This document shows, one piece after another, positions 1-10,081 of a DNA stretch of 64,000 nt; positions within the stretch are counted from its first letter, which is position 1; each line of letters opens with the position of its first letter. The notes below the pieces were generated by a model, which saw only the letters and a list, made by a program, of their open reading frames with translations, made no database searches and was not told where the DNA came from. Source of the stretch: Oceanihabitans sp. IOP_32 (GTDB lineage Bacteria; Bacteroidota; Bacteroidia; Flavobacteriales; Flavobacteriaceae). The DNA lies in the NCBI RefSeq assembly GCF_009498295.1, contig NZ_CP040813.1, forward strand, positions 725,001-789,000, given 5' to 3'. A program made the position numbers and the translations under genes.

Positions 1-1
1 T

Positions 2-133
2 TTTTACCCTTCAGACTTCAAAAACGAATTGTTTAATCTCCATAAATTAAAGGTGGCCCCAATTAAAGTAGTTAACAATCTGAAACTAAAAAACGTACTT
101 GCCCATTATTACAATTCTAAAAAAACAGCCTAG
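2..133 (+). CDS. C-terminal end of an unidentified protein (partial)
   Basis: An open frame enters from the left edge and runs 43 codons to a TAG stop. The visible tail is mixed basic and hydrophobic and ends in NSKKTA. I do not recognise the family, and too little is present to assign a function. It is on the same strand as the small gene that follows 52 bases later, so the two may be co-transcribed. The composition resembles flavobacterial coding sequence, but a chance open frame of this length cannot be excluded. Confidence 0.4.
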   Translation, partial: FYPSDFKNELFNLHKLKVAPIKVVNNLKLKNVLAHYYNSKKTA

Positions 134-185
134 CTGTTATAATATTAGTTTTAGTATTTTTACACACTAAGAAAGATCTTAAAGC

Positions 186-338
186 ATGAAAAAGCAAGTA
201 TTCAAGTTTTTAACAAAGCTTAATAAAATGGTGTTACCAAGTTATTCTAAAAAACAGTTAGACTTAAGTAAAGCCACCAAATTACAACTGGCCATTTTTG
301 GTTGGCGTGTTTATGTTACCAAAAATGCTTTAGATTAA
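186..338 (+). CDS. Small basic conserved-type protein, 50 aa
   Basis: ATG to TAA, 50 residues, beginning MKKQVFKFLTKLNKM and ending WRVYVTKNALD. It is lysine-rich with a hydrophobic patch (LQLAIFGWRVYV) near the C-terminus and has no signal peptide. From memory, short flavobacterial proteins with the pattern LPSYSKK..DL.KA.K.QLAIFGWRYYVTKNALD are common and are often named SsrA-binding protein in automatic annotation. I see no SmpB fold signature and the length is far too short for SmpB, so I treat that name as unreliable. The function is unknown. Confidence comes from the resemblance and from codon use typical of the neighbouring genes. Confidence 0.65.
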   Translation: MKKQVFKFLTKLNKMVLPSYSKKQLDLSKATKLQLAIFGWRVYVTKNALD

Positions 339-363
339 TTCCAGACTCATTTATAACACAACG

Positions 364-1566
364 CTAAGGTGTTGTGGCTTTGTATAGGGTTGCATTAGAT
401 GTTGTCGTTATGCTATACTCAGCATCTGCTTCTAAAAACACCGAATCGCCCTTGCCCATTTGTAATACCGTTTCGCTTTCTGTAATTTCTGCTTCGCCAT
501 CAATAACCATAATAATTTGGGCAGTTTTTGCTTTAGATTGGTAAATATCGGCTTTTATTAAATCTATTTTACTCAATTCAAAATCTGGTGCTGGTGTTTT
601 ATAAATTCGTTCAAGACCATCGGCCTGCACGTGTCCTCGCATCACATTTGGAATGGTTTCTTCAAAAGCAATATGTTTTAACAACTCGGGTACGTCAACA
701 TGTTTTGGTGTTAATCCGCCACGTAAAACATTATCTGAATTGGCCATAAGCTCTATATTTTGCCCTTCCAAATAAGCGTGAGGAATACCTGCGTCTTGAA
801 AAACGGCTTCGTCTTTATTGGTTTTAACAATATTGAAAAAGTAAACCGAGTAAATGCCTTTATCTAATTCCTGCTTATCTTTTGTGGCGTCCATGGCTTT
901 TGCTGCCCAATAATCTGGGCTCATTTTATCTAGCTTACCTTCTAAGTATAAAGGCATAATGCGCTTTGCCAATGGCGATAATATGCGATTCGTTTCTTCT
1001 ACCGACTGTTCCATCACGGTTTTATATAAACCCAGATACCCTTCTTCTTTAAAAACAGGCAGCAAATGTGTTAATTCTGAAACTTCTTTTAATCGTTTTA
1101 TAAGTTTTTCCTGAGACAAGAAGCCGTGTAACAGCCAAAAATCGCTTAAAGCCACCATAATTTCTGGTTTATGGTTATCGTCTTTATAGTTTCTATGTGC
1201 TGCGGTTAACGGAATACCCAAAGCGTTTTCGCGTTTAAAGCCTTTCTCGGCTTCTTTTTTAGTGGGATGTACTTGTATAGACAACATCTCGTGTACATCG
1301 AGCACTTTAAACAAAAAGGGTAAGCCTCCAAATTTATGCGCAACCTCTGCTCCCAAACTTTTAATAGGATTTGCCAAGATGTAAGCATCAAGCTCCTGTT
1401 TACCAGTGGCTGTAGTAATTACAGCAGGGGCTTTTTTATGAGCGCCTAACCAATATTCTGCATATTTTTCGCTCGTACTACCAATTCCCAATAAATCAGG
1501 AATAAAATTTGTACCACCCCATGCGTAATTTTGTATTTCTCCTTTAAGTGCAAATAATTTAGACAT
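364..1566 (-). CDS. manA: Mannose-6-phosphate isomerase, class I
   Basis: Interconverts fructose 6-phosphate and mannose 6-phosphate in the cytoplasm, feeding GDP-sugar and mannose metabolism. The 400-residue protein has the N-terminal YAWGG motif of type I isomerases and zinc ligands in QVHP (Q98, H100), HKPE (E135) and PHAYLEG (H263). The signature ELMANSDNVLRGGLTPKHVD (272-291) carries the catalytic Arg. The length is typical of the family. It lies 128 bases downstream of the hydrolase gene on the same strand. The gap holds a TAAATTTG (complement of 1662-1669) resembling a Bacteroidota -7 element, so it may have its own promoter. The assignment is firm. Confidence 0.95.
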   Translation of the reverse strand: MSKLFALKGEIQNYAWGGTNFIPDLLGIGSTSEKYAEYWLGAHKKAPAVITTATGKQELDAYILANPIKSLGAEVAHKFGGLPFLFKVLDVHEMLSIQVHPTKKEAEKGFKRENALGIPLTAAHRNYKDDNHKPEIMVALSDFWLLHGFLSQEKLIKRLKEVSELTHLLPVFKEEGYLGLYKTVMEQSVEETNRILSPLAKRIMPLYLEGKLDKMSPDYWAAKAMDATKDKQELDKGIYSVYFFNIVKTNKDEAVFQDAGIPHAYLEGQNIELMANSDNVLRGGLTPKHVDVPELLKHIAFEETIPNVMRGHVQADGLERIYKTPAPDFELSKIDLIKADIYQSKAKTAQIIMVIDGEAEITESETVLQMGKGDSVFLEADAEYSITTTSNATLYKATTP

Positions 1567-1694
1567 CTTTTTTAATATTGAGATATGTGAAACCTAATCC
1601 TATAGAGGACGCAATATAATAACAATTACGGCTTTTATTTGAATTAATACGTTTTCGAACACAAATTTAATCAAGCCTAATGGTTATGATTAAA

Positions 1695-2609
1695 TTAATC
1701 TCTAATTAAAGGCATTGTCGAACAGCGTAATAAACCGCTTTGCTTGGCTATTTCAGCATAAGGGACTTCCTCAACGTTAAAACCTTGGTGGCGTAACCAG
1801 GTGTTTAATCGCGTGAAATTTTGTTCTGAAACAATCACATCTTCAGCAATTGAAAAAATATTGCTATTCATAGCGTACATTTCTTCTTTGGTAATTTCAA
1901 ATATATTTTCTGCTCCAAAAAAATCAACTAACCATTGGTATTCACTTTCAACTAAAAAGCCATTTTTATGAAGTATGGCTTTATTTGTTCCGATGGGTTG
2001 AAAACAACAATCTAGATGCAAGGCATTCTCTTTGGGGTTAATATTAGATTTTCTTAACTCGAAAGACTTCACCGTTTTTTCTGGAAACAATTCCTGAATG
2101 GCTTTTACGGCAGCCGTATTGGTTCGCGCCGTAATATAGTTTGGATAATCGTCTCCTGAGTAGGTACCAATAAAAATATAATCGTTCCATGGCATAACAT
2201 CGCCACCTTCTATATGACAGGCCTCTGGTAACACCATTCTGTTACTAGCTTCGACTTGATTCCAGATATAATTTATAGCTTTAAATTCTGCCTCTCTATC
2301 GGGTAGAATATTGGCCTTTATCATTTTATCATCGATCACAAAGGCAATATCTCTGGAAAATATTTGATTGCAATCCTTTATAAGTTCTGGCCTAAAAACT
2401 TGAACATTATATTTTTTAAAGACGGCAGCGAGAGCCTCCATTTCTTTAATCATATCCGCCTCTTTCGGATAAGTTCCAGCTTTAACATGTTCGATACTTT
2501 TAGGATCGTAACATTCCTCAACCTGCGGTGTTGGACCATTACTATCTGCTATTCCAAGGACAACGGCTCGTAGACGAGCTGTTTCATTTTTAATATTTAA
2601 TTTAAGCAT
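1695..2609 (-). CDS. Dimethylargininase / arginine deiminase family hydrolase
   Basis: A 304-residue cytoplasmic member of the guanidine-modifying (pentein) superfamily. The catalytic set is visible: FSRDIAFV near residue 84, HIEGGDVMP (H132, E134 and the substrate-binding GGD), HLDCC (H198, D200) and a nucleophilic Cys close to the C-terminus (C296 in LLRCSTMPL). Relatives hydrolyse arginine or methylated arginines to citrulline and ammonia or an amine. Others in the superfamily use different guanidino compounds, so the exact substrate is not settled. It follows gltA on the same strand, separated by a terminator-like hairpin. The family assignment is firm; the substrate is inference. Confidence 0.8.
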   Translation of the reverse strand: MLKLNIKNETARLRAVVLGIADSNGPTPQVEECYDPKSIEHVKAGTYPKEADMIKEMEALAAVFKKYNVQVFRPELIKDCNQIFSRDIAFVIDDKMIKANILPDREAEFKAINYIWNQVEASNRMVLPEACHIEGGDVMPWNDYIFIGTYSGDDYPNYITARTNTAAVKAIQELFPEKTVKSFELRKSNINPKENALHLDCCFQPIGTNKAILHKNGFLVESEYQWLVDFFGAENIFEITKEEMYAMNSNIFSIAEDVIVSEQNFTRLNTWLRHQGFNVEEVPYAEIAKQSGLLRCSTMPLIRD

Positions 2610-2725
2610 AAGAGAAACCTAGAAAATAAATTCTTTTTATTGATAGAATTTTCAAACAACAGCTTACCTTTTTAGTACCACATTACATACCATTATATTT
2701 TTATAAACCGATGCTGTTGTTTGGC

Positions 2726-2755
2726 AAAAAGCTTCATAAAAAAATGAAGCTTTAA
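2726..2755 (-). terminator. Probable intrinsic terminator after gltA
   Basis: A 9-bp inverted repeat (AAGCTTCAT / ATGAAGCTT) encloses a six-base loop and is followed on the minus strand by a short T run. It lies about 25 bases past the gltA stop. A second small hairpin (CGATAATC / GATTATCG, 2764-2783) overlaps the stop codon. Confidence 0.55.
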
Positions 2756-2777
2756 TTTTTGTACGATAATCCAGAGA

Positions 2778-4064
2778 TTATCGTTTATCAATTGACTTAA
2801 AAGGTCTATGTGTTTTTCCAATATAAAGTTGTCTTGGTCGTCCAATGGGTTCTTTTCGCAGTCGCATTTCCCTCCATTGTGCAATCCAACCTGGCAAACG
2901 TCCTAAAGCAAACATTACGGTAAACATATCAGTAGGAATACCCATAGCTCTGTAAATGATACCAGAATAAAAATCGACATTAGGATACAGTTTTCGCTTT
3001 ACAAAATAGGGATCACTTAAAGCTTCTTGTTCGAGAGATTTGGCGATTTCTAAAATAGGATCTTCTACACCCAAGTCTCCTAAGACTTCATCGGCCGATT
3101 TTTTAATAATTTTTGCACGAGGATCGAAGTTTTTGTACACGCGATGTCCAAAGCCCATTAATCTAAACGGGTCGTCCTTATCTTTAGCTTTGGCCATATA
3201 TTTTTTAGTATCTCCACCATCTGCTTTTATGTCTTCAAGCATTTCTAAAACGGCCTGATTTGCGCCACCGTGTAATGGGCCCCATAACGCCGAAATACCA
3301 GCAGATAAAGAAGCAAATAAACCAGCGTGAGACGAACCAACAATTCTAACCGTAGAGGTCGAACAGTTTTGCTCATGATCGGCATGAAGAATTAATAATT
3401 TATTTAAGGCTTCGATAATAATTTTATTGTGAACAAATTCTTCATTGGGTTTTTCGAACATCATTTTTAGAAGATTGTCAACATAACCCAAGGTATTGTC
3501 GCCATAACCTAGAGGTAAGCCCTGTTTTTTACGCATGGTCCAAGCTACTAATACAGGAAATTTTCCTAATATTTTCACAATGGCATTATACATATCTTCT
3601 TCGGAATCTACATTCACAGAAGACGGATTAAAGGCTGTTAAGGCACTTGTTAAGGAAGATAAAACTCCCATAGGATGTGCAAACCTAGGGTAAGCATCAA
3701 CAATTTTCTTTACATCGTCATCTACTAAAGATTGTTTACGTATGTCTGAATGGAACCGCTCTAACTGCTTATTAGTTGGTAATTCTCCAAATATGAGCAA
3801 ATAAGCAACCTCCAAAAAACTAGCTTTTTCTGCCAATTCCTCTATACTGTAACCTCTATATCTTAAAATTCCTTTTTCACCATCTAAAAATGTAATTTCA
3901 CTTTCACACGATCCTGTGTTTTTATATCCGGCATCTAAAGTTATATAACCACCTGTATCACTTCTTAATGATTTTATATCTAAGGCATATTCATTTTCTG
4001 TTCCAGCAATTATTGGGAGTTCATGCGTGTTACCGTTAATTTCTAACGTAGCTTTATTTGACAT
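2778..4064 (-). CDS. gltA: Citrate synthase
   Basis: Condenses acetyl-CoA with oxaloacetate to citrate, the entry reaction of the TCA cycle. The 428-residue protein matches the type II (Gram-negative) citrate synthase length. The three catalytic residues sit in standard contexts: GPLHGGANQ (H265), GFGHRVYKN (H307) and PNVDFYSG (D364). HADHEQNCSTSTVR (227-240) is another conserved block. The N-terminal 40 residues match the small beta domain of this class. Upstream is a 398-base non-coding stretch holding a dispersed repeat and the eno terminator, so gltA is probably transcribed separately from eno. Confidence 0.96.
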   Translation of the reverse strand: MSNKATLEINGNTHELPIIAGTENEYALDIKSLRSDTGGYITLDAGYKNTGSCESEITFLDGEKGILRYRGYSIEELAEKASFLEVAYLLIFGELPTNKQLERFHSDIRKQSLVDDDVKKIVDAYPRFAHPMGVLSSLTSALTAFNPSSVNVDSEEDMYNAIVKILGKFPVLVAWTMRKKQGLPLGYGDNTLGYVDNLLKMMFEKPNEEFVHNKIIIEALNKLLILHADHEQNCSTSTVRIVGSSHAGLFASLSAGISALWGPLHGGANQAVLEMLEDIKADGGDTKKYMAKAKDKDDPFRLMGFGHRVYKNFDPRAKIIKKSADEVLGDLGVEDPILEIAKSLEQEALSDPYFVKRKLYPNVDFYSGIIYRAMGIPTDMFTVMFALGRLPGWIAQWREMRLRKEPIGRPRQLYIGKTHRPFKSIDKR

Positions 4065-4184
4065 ATATTAAATTTTATAGTTGAATTATAATTAAAAATT
4101 TATCTCCCCAATTTACAAAATATCTATCTATTTTTAGAGCTTATTGCAAATGATTTAGCTGATTTCACTATCATAAAAACTAAT

Positions 4185-4398
4185 AATACCAAATTAGCAA
4201 TGCCATGTGCCCAGAATTCGATTCTTTTTCACCCATTTTTCGGTATAACATGAAGCCATAACTCTGGCTATACTTTGATTTTAGCTCACGCCCAAATTAT
4301 AGTAAAATAAAGAGTTCGTGAATCTGCGATTTCAATGTCATCTGAATAAAAAACAATTCAAATTAACCATACCACATTTCGAAACTAAATTGGTATAA
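4185..4398. repeat. Dispersed repeat family A, copy 1
   Basis: About 214 bases bounded by imperfect inverted ends: ATACCAAATTAG on the left and CTAAATTGGTAT on the right. Its interior (TTTTAGCTCACGC, AAGAGTTCGTGAATCTGCG) recurs at 42856-43119, downstream of nrdD. No reading frame is conserved between the copies. It resembles a miniature inverted-repeat element. It makes up most of the gene-free stretch 4065-4462; the rest is AT-rich with no feature beyond the eno terminator. Confidence 0.75.
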
Positions 4399-4400
4399 CT

Positions 4401-4441
4401 AAAAAAAAAGAGCGATTACCAACCTGTAACCGCTCCTTTTT
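4401..4441 (-). terminator. Intrinsic terminator of eno
   Basis: Stem GAGCGGTTAC / GTAATCGCTC with one mismatch, a short loop, and nine T on the minus-strand side. It lies just after the eno stop. The flanking A and T runs would also allow it to work in the other direction. Confidence 0.85.
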
Positions 4442-4462
4442 AAATTTGTAATACTAGAATAA

Positions 4463-5785
<1,323 letters not shown>

Positions 5786-5786
5786 T

Positions 5787-5819
5787 CAAATCTACGGTAA
5801 AATACCGTTTTAATATCAA
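5787..5819 (-). promoter_or_regulatory. Putative promoter of eno
   Basis: On the minus strand, TTG (5819-5817), a 22-base spacer, then TAGATTTG (5794-5787). This matches the Bacteroidota housekeeping consensus TTG / TAnnTTTG. The start codon lies about 35 bases downstream. Confidence 0.55.
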
Positions 5820-5911
5820 TGTTTAGGAAGAACTTAACACATTTATTCCTATAACGTTTTAGTAAAAACACCCTCAAAAATAAACCGATTCTCGAAGGCT
5901 TTGTACTTATT

Positions 5912-7015
5912 TTAGTTTTTTAAATTATCTATAAACTGATCGAAAAGGTATGATGAGTCATGTGGCCCAGGACTAGCTTCTGGATGGTACTGCACCGAAA
6001 AACAATTTTTATTTTTCAAAGCCAAACCCGCAACCGTGTTATCGTTTAAGTGAACATGTGTAATTTCGAAATCTGGATGCGCCTCGGCAGCATCGCGATT
6101 TACCGCAAAACCATGGTTTTGAGAGGTGATTTCGCCTTTTCCCGTTTTTAAATTTTTTACCGGATGATTTATGCCTCTATGTCCATTATGCATTTTATAG
6201 GTGGAAACGCCATTTGCCAAGGCTATAACTTGATGGCCTAAACAAATACCAAATAAAGGAAGGTCTCGCTTAATAATTTCTCTGGCTAACTCTTGAGCTT
6301 CTATAAGAGGTTCCGGATCACCAGGGCCATTAGAAAGAAAATATCCATGAGGTTTAAAGCCTTCTAAATCTTCGAAGGTAGCATTGTATGGAAATACTTT
6401 TATATACGCGTCTCGCTCAGCTAGATTTCGAAGAATATTCTTTTTAATTCCAAGGTCTAGAGCGGCGATTCTATAGCTCGCGTTTTCATTACCAAAATAA
6501 TACGGCGATTTAGTAGACACCTTAGAGGACAGTTCTAAACCATCCATTTCAGGAATTTTGTTTAATTGAGCCATTAAACCATCGATATTATCTACTTCTG
6601 TAGAGATTACGGCATTCATAGCGCCATGATCTCTAATATAGCTCACCAAAGCTCTGGTATCGACATCGGAAATAGCCAGTAAATTATTGTCGTTTAAAAA
6701 ATCTTCCAAAGACTTGTCTGCCGTATCCCTAGAATATTCATAACTAAAGTTTTTCACAATAAGTCCTGCTATTTTAACAGAATCAGATTCCATATCATCT
6801 TTATTGGTGCCGTAATTTCCAATGTGCGCATTTGTAGCCACCATAAGTTGCCCATAATACGAGGGATCGGTAAAAATTTCTTGATACCCAGTCATACCGG
6901 TATTAAAACAAACTTCACCAAAGGCACTGCCCTGCTTATTAGCAACGGCTTTACCGTAAAAAATAGTGCCATCTGCTAAAAGTACTATGGCTTTTTGTCT
7001 TTTTTGATATTTCAT
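5912..7015 (-). CDS. carA: Carbamoyl-phosphate synthase, small (glutaminase) subunit
   Basis: Hydrolyses glutamine and channels ammonia to the large subunit CarB for carbamoyl phosphate synthesis (pyrimidines and arginine). The 367 residues comprise an N-terminal CPSase small-chain domain (about 1-150) and a C-terminal class I glutamine amidotransferase. The catalytic triad is visible in FGICLGHQ (C258) and YHPEASPGP (H344, E346). carB is not in the window, so the two subunits are unlinked here. The gene follows rplQ and its terminator, so it probably uses its own promoter. Confidence 0.96.
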   Translation of the reverse strand: MKYQKRQKAIVLLADGTIFYGKAVANKQGSAFGEVCFNTGMTGYQEIFTDPSYYGQLMVATNAHIGNYGTNKDDMESDSVKIAGLIVKNFSYEYSRDTADKSLEDFLNDNNLLAISDVDTRALVSYIRDHGAMNAVISTEVDNIDGLMAQLNKIPEMDGLELSSKVSTKSPYYFGNENASYRIAALDLGIKKNILRNLAERDAYIKVFPYNATFEDLEGFKPHGYFLSNGPGDPEPLIEAQELAREIIKRDLPLFGICLGHQVIALANGVSTYKMHNGHRGINHPVKNLKTGKGEITSQNHGFAVNRDAAEAHPDFEITHVHLNDNTVAGLALKNKNCFSVQYHPEASPGPHDSSYLFDQFIDNLKN

Positions 7016-7074
7016 ATTTACCTTAAATTCTTAGCATTCCTGATGTCGCAGAAACATATTTCACAAAATTGCAT

Positions 7075-7110
7075 AAAAAAAAGGATAAACTAAAATAGTT
7101 TATCCTTTTG
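7075..7110 (-). terminator. Intrinsic terminator of the ribosomal supercluster
   Basis: Stem AAGGATAAAC / GTTTATCCTT with a nine-base loop, followed by eight T on the minus strand. It lies about 25 bases past the rplQ stop and closes the alpha end of the supercluster before carA. Confidence 0.85.
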
Positions 7111-7131
7111 TATATAAATCGTTAAAAACAT

Positions 7132-7605
7132 TTATACTTCTTCTTCGTTAGACTCTTGAGTTTCAACAGGAGCTTCAGTAGGCTTCGAGCCGCCTCTTCT
7201 ACTTCTTCGAGTAGTTTTCTTTTCTTTTTTACCTGCAGTATAAATCTCATTAAAATCTACAAGCTCAATCATCGCCATATCGGCGTTATCACCTAATCGA
7301 TTTCCTAGCTTTATAATTCTTGTATAACCGCCAGGTCTATCGGCTACTTTTGGAGCAACATCTCTAAACAATTCTGTTACAACGTCTTTTTGTCTCAACT
7401 TAGCCATAACAATTCGTCTGTTATGGGTTGTATCTTCCTTAGATTTAGTAATCATAGGTTCAATAAATTGTTGTAATGCTTTTGCTTTAGCTACAGTTGT
7501 GTTAATACGCTTGTGTTGGATTAACGAACAAGACATGTTAGCTAACATTGCTTTTCTGTGCGCAGTTTTTCTGCTTAAATGATTGAATTTTTTTCCGTGT
7601 CTCAT
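7132..7605 (-). CDS. rplQ: 50S ribosomal protein L17
   Basis: Large-subunit protein near the exit-tunnel rim. The first 115 residues match bacterial L17 ([20 protein letters not shown] start, [17 protein letters not shown]). Total length is 157, longer than the roughly 127 of E. coli. The extra tail has a basic stretch ([14 protein letters not shown]) followed by an acidic end ([14 protein letters not shown]); extended L17 tails of this kind are common in Bacteroidota. It follows rpoA after 153 bases that contain a perfect palindrome. Confidence 0.95.
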   Translation of the reverse strand: MRHGKKFNHLSRKTAHRKAMLANMSCSLIQHKRINTTVAKAKALQQFIEPMITKSKEDTTHNRRIVMAKLRQKDVVTELFRDVAPKVADRPGGYTRIIKLGNRLGDNADMAMIELVDFNEIYTAGKKEKKTTRRSRRGGSKPTEAPVETQESNEEEV

Positions 7606-7720
7606 GACATTGTTATTATCATCTTGCTACCAAATCTCTTTTTACTTTAAGAAGAGAGAGCAAAATATGATGGTTTATAATAGTTTTTGACATTCCTGTC
7701 GGTAATATTAAAGCACATAA

Positions 7721-7750
7721 TTACGAGTTATGTTATAACATAACTCGTAA
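7721..7750. repeat. 30-bp perfect palindrome between rpoA and rplQ
   Basis: The 15-base arm TTACGAGTTATGTTA is followed immediately by its exact reverse complement with no spacer. It lies 8 bases past the rpoA stop on the minus strand. No T run follows on either strand, so it is not a standard intrinsic terminator. As RNA it would form a stable hairpin; as DNA it could be a dimeric binding site. Confidence 0.8.
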
Positions 7751-7758
7751 ATGTTTTA

Positions 7759-8751
7759 CTAATCTTTATCTAATTTATATTTAGATAGATCCATCCCGAA
7801 ATTTAAACCTTTAACACTTACAAGCTCTTCAAGCTCGGTTAAAGACTTTTTTCCAAAGTTTCGGAATTTCATTAAGTCGTTTTTATTAAAAGACACTAAA
7901 TCTCCCAAGGTATCAACTTCTGCCGCCTTCAAACAATTTAATGCACGAACCGATAGGTCCATATCAATTAATTTAGTTTTAAGCAACTGGCGCATATGAA
8001 GTGATTCTTCATCGTAAGTTTCAGTTTGAGCAATTTCATCAGCTTCCAAGGTTATACGCTCATCAGAGAAAAGCATAAAGTGATGGATTAAGGTTTTAGC
8101 TGCCTCTGTTAAAGCATCTTGAGGTGTGATAGAGCCGTCTGTAATGATTTCGAAAACTAGTTTTTCGTAATCTGTTTTTTGCTCTACACGAAAATTCTCA
8201 ATGCTGTATTTCACATTTTTTATTGGCGTGTAAATAGAATCCATAAAAATGGTACCAATTGGAGCGGCACCTTTTTTATTTTCTTCAGCTGGTACATAAC
8301 CGCGACCTTTTTCGACCGTGATTTCCATATTGAAGTTAACTTTAGGATCGAGGTTACAGATCACTAAATCTGTGTTTAACACTTGAAATCCTGAGATAAA
8401 CTTTTGAAAATCTCCAGCCGTTATTTGCTCTTGTCCAGAAATTGAAATTGAAATTGACTCGTTATCGATGTCTTCAATTTGTCTTTTAAAACGAACTTGT
8501 TTTAAATTTAAAATAATTTCTGTAACATCTTCAACTACACCTGCAATCGCAGAAAACTCATGGTCTACACCTTCAATTTTAACTGAAGTGATTGCAAAAC
8601 CTTCTAAAGAGGAAAGTAATACTCTTCTTAATGCGTTACCAACAGTTAATCCGTAACCAGGTTCTAAAGGACGAAATTCGAATTTGCCTTCAAAATCTGT
8701 CGAATCAATCATGATTACTTTGTCGGGCTTTTGAAAATTAAATACTGCCAT
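7759..8751 (-). CDS. rpoA: DNA-directed RNA polymerase subunit alpha
   Basis: Assembles core RNA polymerase and contacts activators and UP elements. The 330 residues hold an N-terminal dimerisation domain (about 1-230, with [23 protein letters not shown] and the conserved [11 protein letters not shown]) and a C-terminal domain (about 250-320) with [20 protein letters not shown] and the RNFGKKSL helix-hairpin-helix. It sits between rpsD and rplQ in the canonical alpha order. Confidence 0.97.
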   Translation of the reverse strand: MAVFNFQKPDKVIMIDSTDFEGKFEFRPLEPGYGLTVGNALRRVLLSSLEGFAITSVKIEGVDHEFSAIAGVVEDVTEIILNLKQVRFKRQIEDIDNESISISISGQEQITAGDFQKFISGFQVLNTDLVICNLDPKVNFNMEITVEKGRGYVPAEENKKGAAPIGTIFMDSIYTPIKNVKYSIENFRVEQKTDYEKLVFEIITDGSITPQDALTEAAKTLIHHFMLFSDERITLEADEIAQTETYDEESLHMRQLLKTKLIDMDLSVRALNCLKAAEVDTLGDLVSFNKNDLMKFRNFGKKSLTELEELVSVKGLNFGMDLSKYKLDKD

Positions 8752-8772
8752 ATTGCGATTTCTATCAGGTTA

Positions 8773-9378
8773 TTATTTAGAATATAATTCTACTATAAGT
8801 TGTTCGTTAATGTTTTCAGGAATTTGAATTCTAGCTGGCACACTAACATAAGTTCCAGATTTTGTATCATTATTCCAAGTGATCCATTCGTAAACTTGAC
8901 TTGAGTTTGATAATGATCTTTCAATAGCGTCGAGTGATTTTGACTTTTCTCTAACGGCAACAACATCTCCAGCCTTCAATTGGTAAGAAGGGATATTAAC
9001 AATCTCTCCATTAACGGTTATATGCCTGTGAGACACCAATTGTCTTGCACCACTTCTTGATGGTGAGATACCCATTCTGTAAACTACATTATCTAATCGC
9101 GACTCACAAAGTTGTAATAAAACTTCACCTGTAATACCACGAGATGCTGTCGCTTTTTTGAACATATTTCTGAACTGCTTTTCTAAAATTCCATAAGAAT
9201 ACTTAGCTTTTTGTTTTTCAGCTAATTGTATAGCATATTCAGATTTTTTTCCACGTCGTCTTGCGTTTCCGTGTTGACCTGGAGGATAATTTCTTTTTTC
9301 GAAAGATTTATCTTCTCCGAAAATAGCTTCACCGAACTTTCGGGCTATTTTTGTTTTAGGACCAGTATATCTTGCCAT
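8773..9378 (-). CDS. rpsD: 30S ribosomal protein S4
   Basis: Primary 16S rRNA-binding assembly protein, and a translational autoregulator of the alpha operon in E. coli. The 201 residues begin [17 protein letters not shown] and contain the S4 RNA-binding domain ([33 protein letters not shown], roughly 90-125; shown here only as a landmark by its start [12 protein letters not shown]). No N-terminal CxxC zinc motif is present, so it is the cysteine-free form. A 218-base gap with a hairpin and a candidate promoter separates it from rpsK. Confidence 0.95.
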   Translation of the reverse strand: MARYTGPKTKIARKFGEAIFGEDKSFEKRNYPPGQHGNARRRGKKSEYAIQLAEKQKAKYSYGILEKQFRNMFKKATASRGITGEVLLQLCESRLDNVVYRMGISPSRSGARQLVSHRHITVNGEIVNIPSYQLKAGDVVAVREKSKSLDAIERSLSNSSQVYEWITWNNDTKSGTYVSVPARIQIPENINEQLIVELYSK

Positions 9379-9482
9379 TTTAATTGTTTTTTTAGAGTGA
9401 TTATGAATTAAGGTCTTAATCTTATCCTTCGATAATCATGTTGTCTCTAGTTAATACTTGTTTATTGTTATTTTTCAGTTTG

Positions 9483-9490
9483 CAAATTTA
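9483..9490 (-). promoter_or_regulatory. Candidate internal -7 element upstream of rpsD
   Basis: On the minus strand, TAAATTTG matches TAnnTTTG, just downstream of the hairpin at 9494-9536. No TTG lies at the usual distance, so the promoter call is tentative. If real, it would give rpsD-rpoA-rplQ a separate transcript. Confidence 0.35.
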
Positions 9491-9493
9491 CAC

Positions 9494-9536
9494 AAAAAAT
9501 TAATACCATCTGCAGGACAGTTGATATTAATTTTTT
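9494..9536 (-). terminator. Long hairpin between rpsK and rpsD, possible internal terminator or attenuator
   Basis: Twelve-base perfect arms (AAAAAATTAATA / TATTAATTTTTT) enclose a 19-base loop. The stem is all A/T and its 3' arm ends in six T on either strand. The position, inside an otherwise tight operon, suggests a partial terminator or an mRNA processing signal. The low GC of the stem weakens a terminator call. Confidence 0.4.
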
Positions 9537-9596
9537 GAATTCGATTACAGCTTAATTTAGAAACAGAAATCCATTTCGAAATTAACATTGCAATCG

Positions 9597-9980
9597 TTAG
9601 ACTCTCCTACGCTTTGGAGGGCGACATCCATTATGTGGTAATGGTGTTACATCGATAATTTCTGTAACTTCAATACCCGCATTATGAATTGAACGGATAG
9701 CAGATTCTCTACCATTTCCAGGGCCTTTAACGTAAACCTTTACTTTTTTCAAACCTGCTTCAACAGCTACTGCTGCAGCATCTTCGGCTGCCAATTGTGC
9801 AGCATAAGGTGTGTTTTTCTTAGAACCTCTAAATCCCATCTTACCTGCAGACGACCATGAAATTACGTCGCCTTTTTTATTGGTAAGTGAAATAATAATG
9901 TTGTTGAAAGATGCACTCACGTGGGCTTCTCCAACAGCATCAATAATAACTTTACGTTTTTTTGTGCTTGTTTTTGCCAT
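9597..9980 (-). CDS. rpsK: 30S ribosomal protein S11
   Basis: Platform protein of the small subunit near the E site. The 127 residues show the S11 signature region with [21 protein letters not shown]-type sequence near 85-105 and the usual end [11 protein letters not shown]. It follows rpsM after about 100 bases. Length and order are standard for the alpha operon. Confidence 0.96.
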   Translation of the reverse strand: MAKTSTKKRKVIIDAVGEAHVSASFNNIIISLTNKKGDVISWSSAGKMGFRGSKKNTPYAAQLAAEDAAAVAVEAGLKKVKVYVKGPGNGRESAIRSIHNAGIEVTEIIDVTPLPHNGCRPPKRRRV

Positions 9981-10081
9981 ATTCTTTTAGTTCTTAGTTT
10001 TAGTTGATAGTCGCTAGAATCCTAAACCATTATAATTTCAAACAGATTCTTTCCAACGTCTAAATACTAAAGACTATTTAA

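Noticed and set aside
4185-4398. CRISPR array or insertion sequence
   Set aside because: The repeats are dispersed, not regularly spaced, and there is no transposase or cas gene in the window.
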